NCBI GenBank assembly: GCA_018223125.1
Contig: JAAEZA010000003.1
Span: forward strand, 60,325-124,324
DNA from: Paracoccaceae bacterium
GTDB taxonomy: Bacteria; Pseudomonadota; Alphaproteobacteria; Rhodobacterales; Rhodobacteraceae
Reading direction: 5' to 3'
Length of the DNA: 64,000 nt
Program-made: the position numbers and the translations under genes
Part shown: one piece after another, positions 27,588 to 36,137 of the stretch
Layout of the letters: every line of letters begins with the position of its first letter
Position numbering within the stretch: the stretch's first letter is position 1
The notes under the pieces: model-generated
The model's database searches: none
Seen by the model: only the letters and a program-made list of their open reading frames with translations
What the model was told of the DNA's origin: nothing

Positions 27588-29569
27588 GATTGGCCCTCGC
27601 TTTCGCTGTGTAATTCCAGTTCCACCATCAGCTGACCTTTCCTGACCTGAGTTCCGACCTGCGCGGAAACGGTGGCGACACAGCCGTCGCCGTCTGCCAG
27701 CAGACGGTGTTCCATCTTCATGGCTTCGATAACCAGAAGGGTCTGGCCCTTTGTCACGGCATCACCTTCAGCGACTGTCACGCTGATAACCTGCCCTTCC
27801 ATGTTTGCTGTGATCCGCCCGCTTCCCGCGCTGTCCTGTGATCTGGCCGGCGCATAAGTGCCATCAGAAAGCCGCAGATACTGCCCCCGTGCATCCAGAA
27901 AAATATCATCGCCCGAAATCGCAAAGCAGATGTCCTGCCGGATACCGTCCAGAGTTACACAAGCCGCGGCTTCATCTATCCGGTGCAGGGAAACCCTGTG
28001 TCCGGTCCCGTCAATGGAAACGTCAAAGCCGTCGTCCTTCGCTTCCACTTCGACACGCCAGTTGTCTTCCCCATTACCAAGTCTCATGGCCACAGCAACA
28101 CCTGCCGAATTGCTCCAGCGCCACGGATCGTGCTGTGAACCGCCCCTTTGCGTGTGCAACAGGACTGCCGCCAACGCGATGGTGTCTGTATCTGGCGCCG
28201 CCGCTGTTGTGGTTTTCTTCAGCGTTTCATCATCAATAAAGGCAGTGGTGGCCTGACCCTCTACAAAACGCGGGTCATCCAGAATCTGCCCCAGAAACGC
28301 TTTGTTGGTTTGCACCCCGAGGATTTTGGTATCCTCAATGGCGCGCACCAAACGGCGGCGCGCCTCTTCGCGGTTGCGGCCAAAAGTAATCACCTTGGCT
28401 AGCATCGGATCATAAAAGGGGCTGATTTCCATCCCAGTTGTGATCCCGCTGTCCGTGCGAACACCAGCGCCCTGTGCCACTGCCCAATGGTGAATATTGC
28501 CGGTCTGGGGCATGAAGCCTTCGTTGGGGTTTTCCGCGTAAAGGCGGATTTCAATGGCATGACCCGAAAGGCGGATATCATCCTGCGCCAGTGGCAAATC
28601 TGCGCCAGCGGCTATTTGCAACTGCCAGTCCACCAGATCGGTGCCCGTGACCAGTTCGGTAACGGGATGTTCCACCTGAAGCCGCGTGTTCATTTCCAGA
28701 AAGTAGAAATTGCGCTCTGCATCGACCAGAAATTCAACGGTGCCGACCCCGTAGTACTGACAGGCTTTGGCTGCGTTTACAGCAACTTCGCCCATTGCGG
28801 CGCGTAGTTCTTCATCCACAAAAGGGGACGGGGCTTCTTCGACAACCTTTTGATGGCGGCGCTGGATCGAACAATCCCGCTCCCCCAGGTGAACCGCAGC
28901 ACCGGATTGGTCTGCGGCAATCTGGATTTCGATGTGACGCCCGCTCACCACAGCCTTTTCCAGAATAAGTTCTTCGCTGCCAAAGGCGCTTGCTGCTTCG
29001 CTGCGGGCAGAGACAAGCGCGCCTTTCACATCAGACAAGGCCTGAACCAGCCGCATACCCCGGCCCCCACCGCCCGCTGCTGCCTTGATCATCAGGGGAA
29101 AGCCGATGCGTTCTGCTTCGGCCATAAGGGTCGCATCACTTTGATCTGCTCCCTGATAACCCGGAATGCAGGGAACGCCCGCATCCACCATATGCTGCTT
29201 GGCAACCCGTTTGTTGCCCATCAGGCGGATGGCTTCGGGGGAGGGGCCGATAAAGACGATCCCTGCATCCTGACAGGCCTGCGCAAAACCGTCGTTTTCC
29301 GACAGGAAACCATAACCGGGATGGATCGCATCCGCGCCGGTGCGCGCTGCGGCATCCAGTATTGCGTCAATGTTCAGATAGGATTGCCCGACCTGTGGCG
29401 GCCCGATGCAGACGGCTTCATCTGCCAGTGCCACATGGGGGGCTTCGCTATCGGCCTCGCTGAAAACGGCGATCGATTTGTATCCTGCGTCTTTGATACT
29501 GCGCAGAATCCGCACCGCGATTTCACCGCGGTTGGCCACCAGAACCTTGCTGAATGCTGTGTTGTTCAT
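27584..29569 (-). CDS. acyl-CoA carboxylase biotin carboxylase/BCCP (alpha) subunit
   Basis: About 661 residues: biotin carboxylase (VLVANRGEIAVRILRSIKDAG, ATP-grasp loop KAAAGGGGRGMRLV, EMNTRLQVEHPVTELVTGTDLVDWQL), a linker, then a C-terminal biotinyl domain with VIEAMKMEHRL carrying the biotin Lys. This is the layout of methylcrotonyl-, geranyl- and propionyl-CoA carboxylases. ATG 29569 (MNNTAFSKVL) is used; the frame runs to 29605 inside the hydratase gene. With the beta subunit it forms the ATP-dependent carboxylase. The adjacent hydratase, dehydrogenases and AtuA-like protein point to a 3-methyl-2-enoyl-CoA substrate. Confidence 0.94.
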   Translation of the reverse strand: MNNTAFSKVLVANRGEIAVRILRSIKDAGYKSIAVFSEADSEAPHVALADEAVCIGPPQVGQSYLNIDAILDAAARTGADAIHPGYGFLSENDGFAQACQDAGIVFIGPSPEAIRLMGNKRVAKQHMVDAGVPCIPGYQGADQSDATLMAEAERIGFPLMIKAAAGGGGRGMRLVQALSDVKGALVSARSEAASAFGSEELILEKAVVSGRHIEIQIAADQSGAAVHLGERDCSIQRRHQKVVEEAPSPFVDEELRAAMGEVAVNAAKACQYYGVGTVEFLVDAERNFYFLEMNTRLQVEHPVTELVTGTDLVDWQLQIAAGADLPLAQDDIRLSGHAIEIRLYAENPNEGFMPQTGNIHHWAVAQGAGVRTDSGITTGMEISPFYDPMLAKVITFGRNREEARRRLVRAIEDTKILGVQTNKAFLGQILDDPRFVEGQATTAFIDDETLKKTTTAAAPDTDTIALAAVLLHTQRGGSQHDPWRWSNSAGVAVAMRLGNGEDNWRVEVEAKDDGFDVSIDGTGHRVSLHRIDEAAACVTLDGIRQDICFAISGDDIFLDARGQYLRLSDGTYAPARSQDSAGSGRITANMEGQVISVTVAEGDAVTKGQTLLVIEAMKMEHRLLADGDGCVATVSAQVGTQVRKGQLMVELELHSESEGQS

Positions 29570-29576
29570 TGTTTTA

Positions 29577-30392
29577 TCAATCCCAATTGGGTTCCCGTTT
29601 TTCAAGAAAGGCCGTTATCCCTTCTTTGGCGTCTTTGCTTTGCAGACAGGCATCTATCTGGGTGCGCAAGAACGGCAGCGCCTCGTCAAATGGCATGTCG
29701 TCCTGCATGTTATAGGCTGACAGTCCTGCCCGCATGGTATCGGGTGCGTAACCGGTCATTTGCTGCGCTAGATCCGCCACCCGTGCGTCCAGATCGTCCG
29801 GTGCAACCGCCTCGTTAATCAAGCCGGACGTTGCGGCCTGCGCCGCAGTAAGGGGCTCACCGCGCATGATGAAATCCAGCCCTGCTCGTTTTGGCATTAC
29901 GCGGAACAGTCCGCCCATTACCATGAACGGCCAGATACCGCGCTTTATCTCCGGTGCTGAAAATGTTGCATGATCTGCTGCAATCGCATGGGTCGCATTA
30001 CACACCATCAACAGTGCACCTGCGAGAACCGGCCCTTGTATTTTCGCAATGAGCGGCTTGTTCAGATGGTAAAACCGCAAACTGAGGTCATCGGCGCCAC
30101 CTCGCGATGGAACATTGGAGCCGCCGTCTTTATCGGCACTTCCGCTCATTGTGCGCAGATCCCCGCCGGCACAAAAAACATCGCCTTCTGCGGCCAGAAC
30201 AACCACACGGATGCTGCGCTCTTGCTTGGCGTAATCAAGCGCGTAGATCAGTTCATTGGTCATCGCCGTATTGATCGCATTTTTGCGATGGGGCCGGTTG
30301 AGCGTGATCGTAAACACATGATCCACCTCTGCTAGGGTGATGGTTTCAAACCGCAATCCATCAAGCGACAGGGCCTCTACAGGTTGGGTCAT
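29577..30392 (-). CDS. enoyl-CoA hydratase/isomerase family protein
   Basis: A 271-residue crotonase-fold protein with the oxyanion-hole stretches DVFCAGGDLRTM and AKIQGPVLAGALLMVCNATHAIA. By position it would hydrate the glutaconyl-CoA product of the carboxylase, as AtuE or LiuC do. A usual catalytic Glu is not obvious in the second block (APEIKRGIWPFMVMGGLFRVM), so the reaction may vary. It overlaps the AtuA gene by 4 bases and ends 7 bases before the carboxylase alpha gene. Confidence 0.9.
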   Translation of the reverse strand: MTQPVEALSLDGLRFETITLAEVDHVFTITLNRPHRKNAINTAMTNELIYALDYAKQERSIRVVVLAAEGDVFCAGGDLRTMSGSADKDGGSNVPSRGGADDLSLRFYHLNKPLIAKIQGPVLAGALLMVCNATHAIAADHATFSAPEIKRGIWPFMVMGGLFRVMPKRAGLDFIMRGEPLTAAQAATSGLINEAVAPDDLDARVADLAQQMTGYAPDTMRAGLSAYNMQDDMPFDEALPFLRTQIDACLQSKDAKEGITAFLEKREPNWD

Positions 30393-32194
30393 GCTGCTGC
30401 CCCGCTTTCAAGTTCGTTTACCAGCTGCTCTGGCAGTTCAATCACTTTGGCCCGCAGGTATTCCCCCATGGATTTCGCCTGCCCGTCAATCCTTGTAGAA
30501 GAGGAAACCCCTTCTTCGAGTATGCCGTGGATAAAGAAATTCAACGCATTGATGTTGGGCAATTCATAGCGGTCAATCCTAAAGCCTGCTGTATCGGGCA
30601 GCAGGTCTTGCAGCCGCTCAGCACTGAGATAATCGTACAAGAACCCAAAGGCGCTATCGGTTTTTGACCAGACCCCGATATTGGCGCAGCCGCCTTTATC
30701 GCCCGAACGGGTGCCAAACACACGCCCGAACGGGATTTCCACCATCTTTCCAACAGGGGCTTGCGGAATTTCAGCTGGTGGCTTCTGGCACTTGACCGGC
30801 GCAAACCCAAGCTGGCTGGTGGGGCGTATTTCCGTTTCCTTACCGTTTAGAAACACACGCTCTGTGATGTGGCGGCTGTCAACAAGTGCGGGCCAGTGAA
30901 CCACAAAAGGGCCGGCACCTCCGGCGCCGGTGCGGGAACAGAACCCCGGATAGCTGGCCAGTGCCAGTTCCACCACTTTGGCGGAGAACACCCGACCAAC
31001 CGATTTCGGATCAGCCCCTTTCACGTCAATTTTCAAAGAGGCAAAAGCCTGCTCGTTCGTCGGCGGATTGGTCTTGTCACTGCGGATCAACTGTTCTGTC
31101 ACCTGATCAAAGGCATCGCGCCCGCCCACGGAATGAAACAGCGCATCGCTAAACACTTTGGCTTTTTGCTCTATATCAAGCCCTGTGACCAACAGCTCCA
31201 TGCTGTTGCGATAGCCCCCCAAGGTGTTGATACAAACCTTATGCGTGGGCGGCGGAGTGGAGCCACGGCACCCGCTGACACGCACCCGATCCGCTCCGGC
31301 CTGTTCGATCTTCAAACGGTCAAAATGGGCGATGACATCGGGGTTCAGATAATCCGGTGAGGATATTTCATAAAGAAGCTGGGCAGTGACCGTTCCAACG
31401 GATACCAGCCCGCCTGTACCGGGATGTTTGGTGATCGTAAAACTGCCGTCCCGTTCAATTTCCGCAATCGGATAGCCAATATCCAGAAAACTGGGCACTT
31501 CCTGAAAGAAAGCGTAATTTCCACCGGTGGCCTGCGCGCCGCATTCGATAATATGTCCTGCGGCCAGCGCCCCTGCCAATGCGTCATAGTCATTGCGCGC
31601 CCAACCGAATTTCCACGCCGCAGGGCCGATCACAACAGCCGCGTCCGTTACTCTGGGGCAGATCACAATATCTGCCCCCTGACCCAAGGCTTCGGCGATC
31701 CCCCAAGCCCCGAGATAGGCATTGGCCGTGGCCGGAGCATTCGCGGCATCCGCCAGCGTCTGTCCGGTATCGATGTTCGCGAAATCTTCACCCGCACCCT
31801 GCAACTCCTGCATCCGCGGGATCAGGTTGTCCCCTTCGATATAAGCAACTTTGGCATCCAGCCCCAGTTCCGCGACAATCCCTCGGACTTCGGCGGCCAT
31901 ACCTTTGGGATTTAACCCGCCTGCATTTGTCACAATCTTGATGTTGCGCTCCAGGCAGGGTGCAACCACGTCGCGCAGCTGCTTCAGGAATGTACCAACA
32001 TAGCCGGTTTCGGGATTTTTGGACTGTTGCCCGTGCAGAATGGACATGGTCAATTCGGCCAGATAATCCCCCGTCAGCACATCAACCGGCCCGCCGTCGA
32101 TCATATCCCGCGCCGCCGAAAGTTTATCCCCGTAAAAGCCGCTGCAATTTGCAATGCGGATCATATCCGGGCGATCTGTTCGCTGTGCCGTCAT
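30389..32194 (-). CDS. atuA: AtuA-family (DUF1446) acyclic terpene utilisation protein
   Basis: A 601-residue protein with the DUF1446 N-terminal domain (MIRIANCSGFYGDKLSAARDMIDGGPVDVLTGDYLAELTMSIL; VTNAGGLNPKGMAAEVRGI) and the C-terminal AtuA extension (GRVFGTRSGDKGGCANIGVWSKTDSAFGFLYDYLS). In Pseudomonas, AtuA is required for growth on citronellol and geraniol and is thought to act on the hydroxylated branched intermediate; its chemistry is still debated. The start at 32194 lies one base after the stop of the dehydrogenase gene. Its place between dehydrogenase, hydratase and carboxylase mirrors atu clusters. Confidence 0.88.
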   Translation of the reverse strand: MTAQRTDRPDMIRIANCSGFYGDKLSAARDMIDGGPVDVLTGDYLAELTMSILHGQQSKNPETGYVGTFLKQLRDVVAPCLERNIKIVTNAGGLNPKGMAAEVRGIVAELGLDAKVAYIEGDNLIPRMQELQGAGEDFANIDTGQTLADAANAPATANAYLGAWGIAEALGQGADIVICPRVTDAAVVIGPAAWKFGWARNDYDALAGALAAGHIIECGAQATGGNYAFFQEVPSFLDIGYPIAEIERDGSFTITKHPGTGGLVSVGTVTAQLLYEISSPDYLNPDVIAHFDRLKIEQAGADRVRVSGCRGSTPPPTHKVCINTLGGYRNSMELLVTGLDIEQKAKVFSDALFHSVGGRDAFDQVTEQLIRSDKTNPPTNEQAFASLKIDVKGADPKSVGRVFSAKVVELALASYPGFCSRTGAGGAGPFVVHWPALVDSRHITERVFLNGKETEIRPTSQLGFAPVKCQKPPAEIPQAPVGKMVEIPFGRVFGTRSGDKGGCANIGVWSKTDSAFGFLYDYLSAERLQDLLPDTAGFRIDRYELPNINALNFFIHGILEEGVSSSTRIDGQAKSMGEYLRAKVIELPEQLVNELESGAAA

Positions 32195-32195
32195 A

Positions 32196-33386
32196 TCAGA
32201 TACCCATCTGGCGTGCTGCCAGATCCCGCATGATTTCCTCGGAACCGCCGCCAATAGCCATGACCCTGACTTCGCGGTAAATCCGTTCAATACGGCACCC
32301 CCGCAGGTAGCCGGCACCGCCCAGAATTTGCATCGCTTCGCGGGCGCAAAATTCCATTGTCAGGGTCGATTGCACTTTCAGCAGGGATAAATCCGCAATC
32401 GGTTTTTCGCCCGCGCCAACCCGAAAGGCGCATTGTTCTAGATAGGCTTGGGTCGCATTGATCTTACGGGCCATTTCAGCAAACTTGTGCCGGATCACCT
32501 GATGATCTGCCAACCGCTGACCAAAAGTTTGTCGGCCCCGCGCCCATGCCAGAGCATCCTCCAGACAAACACGGGCGAGCGCATTTGCACTGGCAGCCAT
32601 CCAAAGCCGTTCATTGTTGAAATTGCGCATGATACCCACAAAACCCTGATTTTCCTCTCCGATCAGGTTTTCAACAGGAACACGGACATCATCAAAATAA
32701 AGCGCTGCTGTATCAGAAGCCCACCAGCCCTGTTTTTTCAGCGGCGTGCGCGTGAACCCTTCGCGGTCCCGTTCGATCAGCAACAGGGAAACGCCCCCCG
32801 CCCCGTCACCGCCAGTGCGAACAGCGACCGTGTAATAATCCGCGCGCATACCGCCGGTGATGAACATTTTGGACCCGTTCACCACGAAATGATCCCCGTC
32901 CCGTTTTGCAGTGGTGCGCAAGTTGCTGACATCCGATCCGCCGGACGGTTCCGTAATGGCCAAGGCCTGAATTTTTTCACCCGCCAGAACCTGCGGCGCA
33001 ATGCGCTGCTTCATTTCGTCCGACCCGACGGCCATAATCGGTGGCAGGCCAATGCTGTGAACCAACAGGCTTGCGTTCACACCACCCGAACTGCACCGCG
33101 CCATTTCTTCGGCGGTAACAATCTGGAAAAACGGATCGCTTAGGGCAATGCCGCCGTATTCTTCGGGATAGCCCGCGCCAAGCAATCCGACGTCTGCCGC
33201 TTTTTTGTAAAGATCACGGGGAAACTCCCCTGCTTCTTCCCATTCTTCTACGTTTGGAATGATTTCCTTATCAACAAAGGCCCGCAGGGTTGCGCGCCAT
33301 GCCTGATGGTCTTCGGTGTAATACGGGCTGTGATATCTGTGATCAAAATCAAACGGGCTTTGACCATCTTCGAAATTTCGCGCCAT
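32196..33386 (-). CDS. acyl-CoA dehydrogenase, first gene of the Atu-like operon
   Basis: About 396 residues with strong family signatures: ALAITEPSGGSDVSNLRTTAKRDGDHFVVNGSKMFITGG, the substrate loop NFNNERLWMAASANALARVCLEDA, and AMQILGGAGYLRGCRIERIYREVRVMAIGGGSEEI near the C-terminus. The fragment ERIYREVRV suggests the Glu of short/medium-chain enzymes. It resembles citronellyl-CoA dehydrogenase AtuD more than the other two. ATG 33386 is chosen because GGGGG stands 6 bases upstream. The operon promoter must lie in the 229 bases shared with the divergent TetR gene. Confidence 0.92.
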   Translation of the reverse strand: MARNFEDGQSPFDFDHRYHSPYYTEDHQAWRATLRAFVDKEIIPNVEEWEEAGEFPRDLYKKAADVGLLGAGYPEEYGGIALSDPFFQIVTAEEMARCSSGGVNASLLVHSIGLPPIMAVGSDEMKQRIAPQVLAGEKIQALAITEPSGGSDVSNLRTTAKRDGDHFVVNGSKMFITGGMRADYYTVAVRTGGDGAGGVSLLLIERDREGFTRTPLKKQGWWASDTAALYFDDVRVPVENLIGEENQGFVGIMRNFNNERLWMAASANALARVCLEDALAWARGRQTFGQRLADHQVIRHKFAEMARKINATQAYLEQCAFRVGAGEKPIADLSLLKVQSTLTMEFCAREAMQILGGAGYLRGCRIERIYREVRVMAIGGGSEEIMRDLAARQMGI

Positions 33387-33427
33387 GCGTTCCCCCATAT
33401 GAAAGGCTGCACTAGGCAGCTACAAAC

Positions 33428-33443
33428 CAATCCGTCTGGATTG
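33428..33443. promoter_or_regulatory. candidate TetR operator 1
   Basis: CAATCC and GGATTG are perfect arms around GTCT. The right arm continues into GGATTGACTTTAT, which is nearly the same as the right half of the larger palindrome at 33478-33503. Two related sites 53 bases apart between a TetR gene and its target operon match the described arrangement for AtuR of Pseudomonas. Confidence 0.55.
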
Positions 33444-33477
33444 ACTTTATTTTTTGAACCAGCCGGGTGTCAATATA

Positions 33478-33503
33478 TAAAAGTCTATCCGGATTGACTT
33501 TTA
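33478..33503. promoter_or_regulatory. candidate TetR operator 2 (26-bp palindrome)
   Basis: The arms TAAAAGTC and GACTTTTA flank TATCCGGATT; 24 of 26 positions are symmetric. It lies 91 bases upstream of the first dehydrogenase and 112 bases upstream of the tetR start. Length and symmetry fit a TetR dimer or pair of dimers. Confidence 0.65.
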
Positions 33504-33615
33504 TTTCTGGTATCGTTCCCGGGGATGTGGCAGCTATAACAGGCTATCCTAATGTGGATTTTTGCAGCCTTGGTTGGTATCCATGCGCGGAAGAAGGAAC
33601 GATGAGGTATTTCAG

Positions 33616-34245
33616 ATGGACAGCCCCGAAGGTCTCGGCAAACAGCAGGCGAAAAGCATGCGCGTGCGAAAAGAGATCTGTGAGGCCACGATCAATTGCC
33701 TGACCAAAGTAGGTTACGCCGAAACCTCTTTGCAGAGGGTGGCAAAAACTGCCGGATTTTCCAAAGGGGCCTTGCAGCACCATTTTCCTACAAAAGAGGA
33801 TCTTATGGTTGCCACAGCCGACAGACTGCTGGAACGCCCGTTCATAAAACGGCGCAAAACCGAAAACCGGCCAACCAGCGTTGAAGATGAAATTATGCTG
33901 CAATGGCACAAGCTTACGAATACGGATGCCTATCTGGCGCTGCTGGAAATTCTGATCGCGACGCGAACAGATCAAAAACTTCAGGACAGGATCAAGAACA
34001 AACTGGCCGACTGGAATGACGCATTAGACCAACACGCGCTGTCTACTTTTGAGCCGATACAGGGCACAAACGAAGATGTGGTTGCCATCGCCACCATGAC
34101 CCGAAGCCTTATGCGCGGGTTGGTTATTCAGGACAGGTACTCTCATGATCCGGAAAAAACGCTGGATCTGATCCATCGCTGGATTGCTTTTATCGAACCC
34201 GAACTTGCTCTTCGCTCCTGTGATCCGGAGGAAAGCTCCAACTGA
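33616..34245 (+). CDS. TetR/AcrR-family transcriptional regulator (AtuR-like position)
   Basis: A 209-residue protein. The TetR helix-turn-helix lies at about residues 14-60 (RKEICEATINCLTKVGYAETSLQRVAKTAGFSKGALQHHFPTKEDLM), followed by a helical ligand-binding domain with no close recognisable match. The start at 33616 follows GAGG at 8 bases; the frame opens earlier at 33562 without support. Divergent from the acyl-CoA dehydrogenase/AtuA operon across two palindromes, it probably represses that operon until an acyl-CoA intermediate accumulates. Confidence 0.9.
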   Translation: MDSPEGLGKQQAKSMRVRKEICEATINCLTKVGYAETSLQRVAKTAGFSKGALQHHFPTKEDLMVATADRLLERPFIKRRKTENRPTSVEDEIMLQWHKLTNTDAYLALLEILIATRTDQKLQDRIKNKLADWNDALDQHALSTFEPIQGTNEDVVAIATMTRSLMRGLVIQDRYSHDPEKTLDLIHRWIAFIEPELALRSCDPEESSN

Positions 34246-34372
34246 CTTCGTTATTTTATCGAACCAGAGTATCGTAACACAGACTATTCGGTCACTGAGC
34301 TAATGGGATGAACTGTCTTCCCGCCAAACCGCAGCTATTGTTGCGGGCATAGGTGGAGAGAGGAGCATTCTG

Positions 34373-34435
34373 ATGGGTATTGAAGTGTTGGGCATTGATC
34401 TGGCGACATCCTTGGGAAACAAGACGCAAGGCTGA
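34373..34435 (+). mobile_element. IS110-type transposase N-terminal remnant
   Basis: After GAGAGGAG, an ATG opens MGIEVLGIDLATSLGNKTQG-stop. The MxIEVLGIDLA start is the usual first strand of IS110-family transposases (DEDD catalytic domain). The similarity breaks after about 12 residues, where the sequence passes into an IS3-type end, so only the first part of the element survives. Confidence 0.6.
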
Positions 34436-34538
34436 GTTGGCGATCTTCGAAAACATCAACGGCTTAATTAATCCACGCCGCCGACTCTCAGCACTGGGTT
34501 GGAAAAGCCCAGTCGCCTTCGAACGGCAAGTGGCTTAA
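34411..34538 (+). mobile_element. IS3-family transposase (OrfB) C-terminal remnant
   Basis: In a different frame from the IS110 remnant, the strand reads WETRRKAELAIFENINGL, then INPRRRLSALGWKSPVAFE and a stop at 34536. The pattern F-x-x-I-N-x-x-x-N-x-x-R-x-H/L-S-x-L-G-x-x-S-P-x-x-F-E is the standard C-terminus of IS3-family integrase-type transposases. The catalytic DDE part is gone. Confidence 0.75.
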
Positions 34539-34540
34539 AC

Positions 34541-34680
34541 GAGCACTCGGGGCGGCACAAAAACGGGACAGGTCCAGGTTGATGATGGCGGGCAGGCGCA
34601 GGGTGTTTTGTTCCACCGCCAGTTCGCAAGCCGTCTGGACCACCTCGATCCCGTGATCCTTGGCCGGCAGAAGCAGATCG
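34541..34680 (-). mobile_element. IS21-type (IstA-like) transposase C-terminal fragment
   Basis: The minus strand reads FDLLLPAKDHGIEVVQTAC, then ELAVEQNTLRLPAIINL. This resembles the C-terminal helices of IS21-family IstA proteins (H-G-x-E-x-V-x-x-A-C-E-L-A). It is cut at both sides by the IS3 and IS6 pieces. Family assignment is from recall of the pattern and less certain than the two flanking ones. Confidence 0.5.
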
Positions 34681-34868
34681 AAAGCGATCACGCAGCAATG
34701 AGGCGGCTGCTTGGCTATCGTCAAAGCTTCCAATCACTGCGATCGGCCAAGGCGACCCTTGGCGGCATTGAAACCATCAGAACCACCAAACGCGGACATA
34801 ACCATAACAAGCGATCAGGCATCAGTGGCGAGGTCCAGTTCATCAGCCGGTTGTTTGAAGTCACTTGA
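34680..34868 (+). mobile_element. IS6-family transposase C-terminal remnant
   Basis: The strand reads SDHAAMRRLLGYRQSFQSL, then RSAKATLGGIETIRTTKRGH, and a stop at 34866. The pattern of a catalytic-domain end (E-x-D-H-x-x-x-x-R) followed by S-L-R-S-A-x-A-T-L-x-G-I-E is typical of IS6-family transposases. Only about 60 residues remain. A candidate right terminal repeat (GCAACAGT) lies 45 bases further on. Confidence 0.65.
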
Positions 34869-34943
34869 TTTGGAAGGCTGTCCAAGCAAAGCTCTGACTC
34901 ATAAAAACGAACGCAACAGTCCCGCTTTGGGGTGCGGGTCTTG

Positions 34944-36137
34944 TCAGACCCGCTCCAGTGCGATGGCGATGCCCTGCCCTACTCCGATACACATGGTCGA
35001 GAGGCTCTTGTCGCCCGATTTCATGTCGTGGATGGTCGTCCCTGTGATCCGTGCGCCCGACATGCCCAGCGGGTGCCCCAGTGCGATTGCGCCGCCGTTG
35101 GGGTTCACCCGCGCATCATCATCGGCAATACCAAGCTGTCGCAAGGTGGCGAGCCCCTGGCTGGCGAAGGCTTCGTTCAGTTCGATTGTGGCGAAATCAT
35201 CCGGCGTCAGGCCAAGGCGGTCCATCAGCTTTTGCGATGCAGGGGCCGGACCGATCCCCATGATGCGGGGCGCAACACCTGCGGTCGCGCCGCCAAGAAC
35301 GCGGGCAAGCGGGGTAAGACCGTGTTTCTTCACAGCCGCCGCCGATGCAAGGATCAGGGCCGCAGCCCCATCATTCACGCCAGAGGCATTGCCTGCGGTC
35401 ACGGTGCCATCTGCCTTTACAAAGGTCTTCAGCTTGGCAAGCGCCTCCGGTGTGGTTTCCCGCGGGTGTTCATCGGTGTTTACTGTCACCGGATCGCCCT
35501 TGCGCTGGGGGATCTCCACGGGGGTGATTTCTTTGGCCAGCCGCCCGCTGGCCAGTGCTGCGGCCGCTTTGGCCTGCGAGCGGAAGGCGAAAGCATCCTG
35601 ATCCGCGCGGTTGATCCCGAAATCCTCGGCCACATTCTCGGCCGTTTCGGGCATGGAATCCACGCCGTATTGCGCTTTCATCAGACGGTTTACAAACCGC
35701 CAGCCGATGGTGGTGTCGTAGACTGCATTGCTGCGGGAAAAGGCGGATTCGGCCTTGGGCATAACGAAAGGCGCGCGGGTCATGCTTTCGACACCACCGG
35801 CGATGGCCAGTTCAATTTCACCGGCGCGGATCGCGCGGGCGGCAGTGATGATCGCATCCATACCCGAGCCGCACAGCCGGTTCATCGTCGTTCCCGGAAC
35901 GCTTTCTGGCAGTCCTGCCAGCAGGGCAGACATGCGGGCCACGTTGCGGTTGTCCTCTCCGGCCTGATTGGCACAGCCGTAAAAGACTTCTTCCACAGCG
36001 GCCCAGTCCATATCGTTCCGCCCCATCAGCGCCTTGATCGGGATCGCCCCCAGATCGTCGGTGCGCACAGAGGCAAGGCTTCCGCCGAACCGCCCGATGG
36101 GGGTGCGGACATAATCACAGATAAATACGTCAGTCAT
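34944..36137 (-). CDS. pcaF: 3-oxoadipyl-CoA thiolase
   Basis: The 397-residue thiolase cleaves 3-oxoadipyl-CoA to acetyl-CoA and succinyl-CoA. The nucleophilic Cys lies in MNRLCGSGMDAI (about residue 90), the His in NPNGGAIALGHPLGMSGARI, and the second Cys in STMCIGVGQGIAI. The opening MTDVFICDYVRTPIGRFGGSLASVRTDDLGAIPI is the usual PcaF N-terminus. It overlaps pcaJ by 4 bases in an I-J-F operon. A general acetyl-CoA acetyltransferase role is possible but the CoA-transferase partners favour the beta-ketoadipate pathway. Confidence 0.93.
   Translation of the reverse strand: MTDVFICDYVRTPIGRFGGSLASVRTDDLGAIPIKALMGRNDMDWAAVEEVFYGCANQAGEDNRNVARMSALLAGLPESVPGTTMNRLCGSGMDAIITAARAIRAGEIELAIAGGVESMTRAPFVMPKAESAFSRSNAVYDTTIGWRFVNRLMKAQYGVDSMPETAENVAEDFGINRADQDAFAFRSQAKAAAALASGRLAKEITPVEIPQRKGDPVTVNTDEHPRETTPEALAKLKTFVKADGTVTAGNASGVNDGAAALILASAAAVKKHGLTPLARVLGGATAGVAPRIMGIGPAPASQKLMDRLGLTPDDFATIELNEAFASQGLATLRQLGIADDDARVNPNGGAIALGHPLGMSGARITGTTIHDMKSGDKSLSTMCIGVGQGIAIALERV

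Larger units (their letters stand above)
34246..34943. other. gene-free stretch of nested insertion-sequence remnants
   Basis: These 698 bases between tetR and pcaF hold no intact gene. From left to right there are about 127 unassigned bases, an IS110-type 5' end, an IS3-type 3' end, an IS21-type fragment on the minus strand, and an IS6-type 3' end. The last is followed by GCAACAGT (34913-34920), which resembles the end of an IS6 terminal repeat. The four pieces are joined almost without spacer and are listed separately. Confidence 0.75.

Noticed and set aside
27584..29569. Calling the carboxylase a propionyl-CoA carboxylase
   Set aside because: The beta subunit has the methylcrotonyl/geranyl-type second half, and methylmalonyl-CoA mutase or epimerase genes are absent, while AtuA and a hydratase are adjacent.
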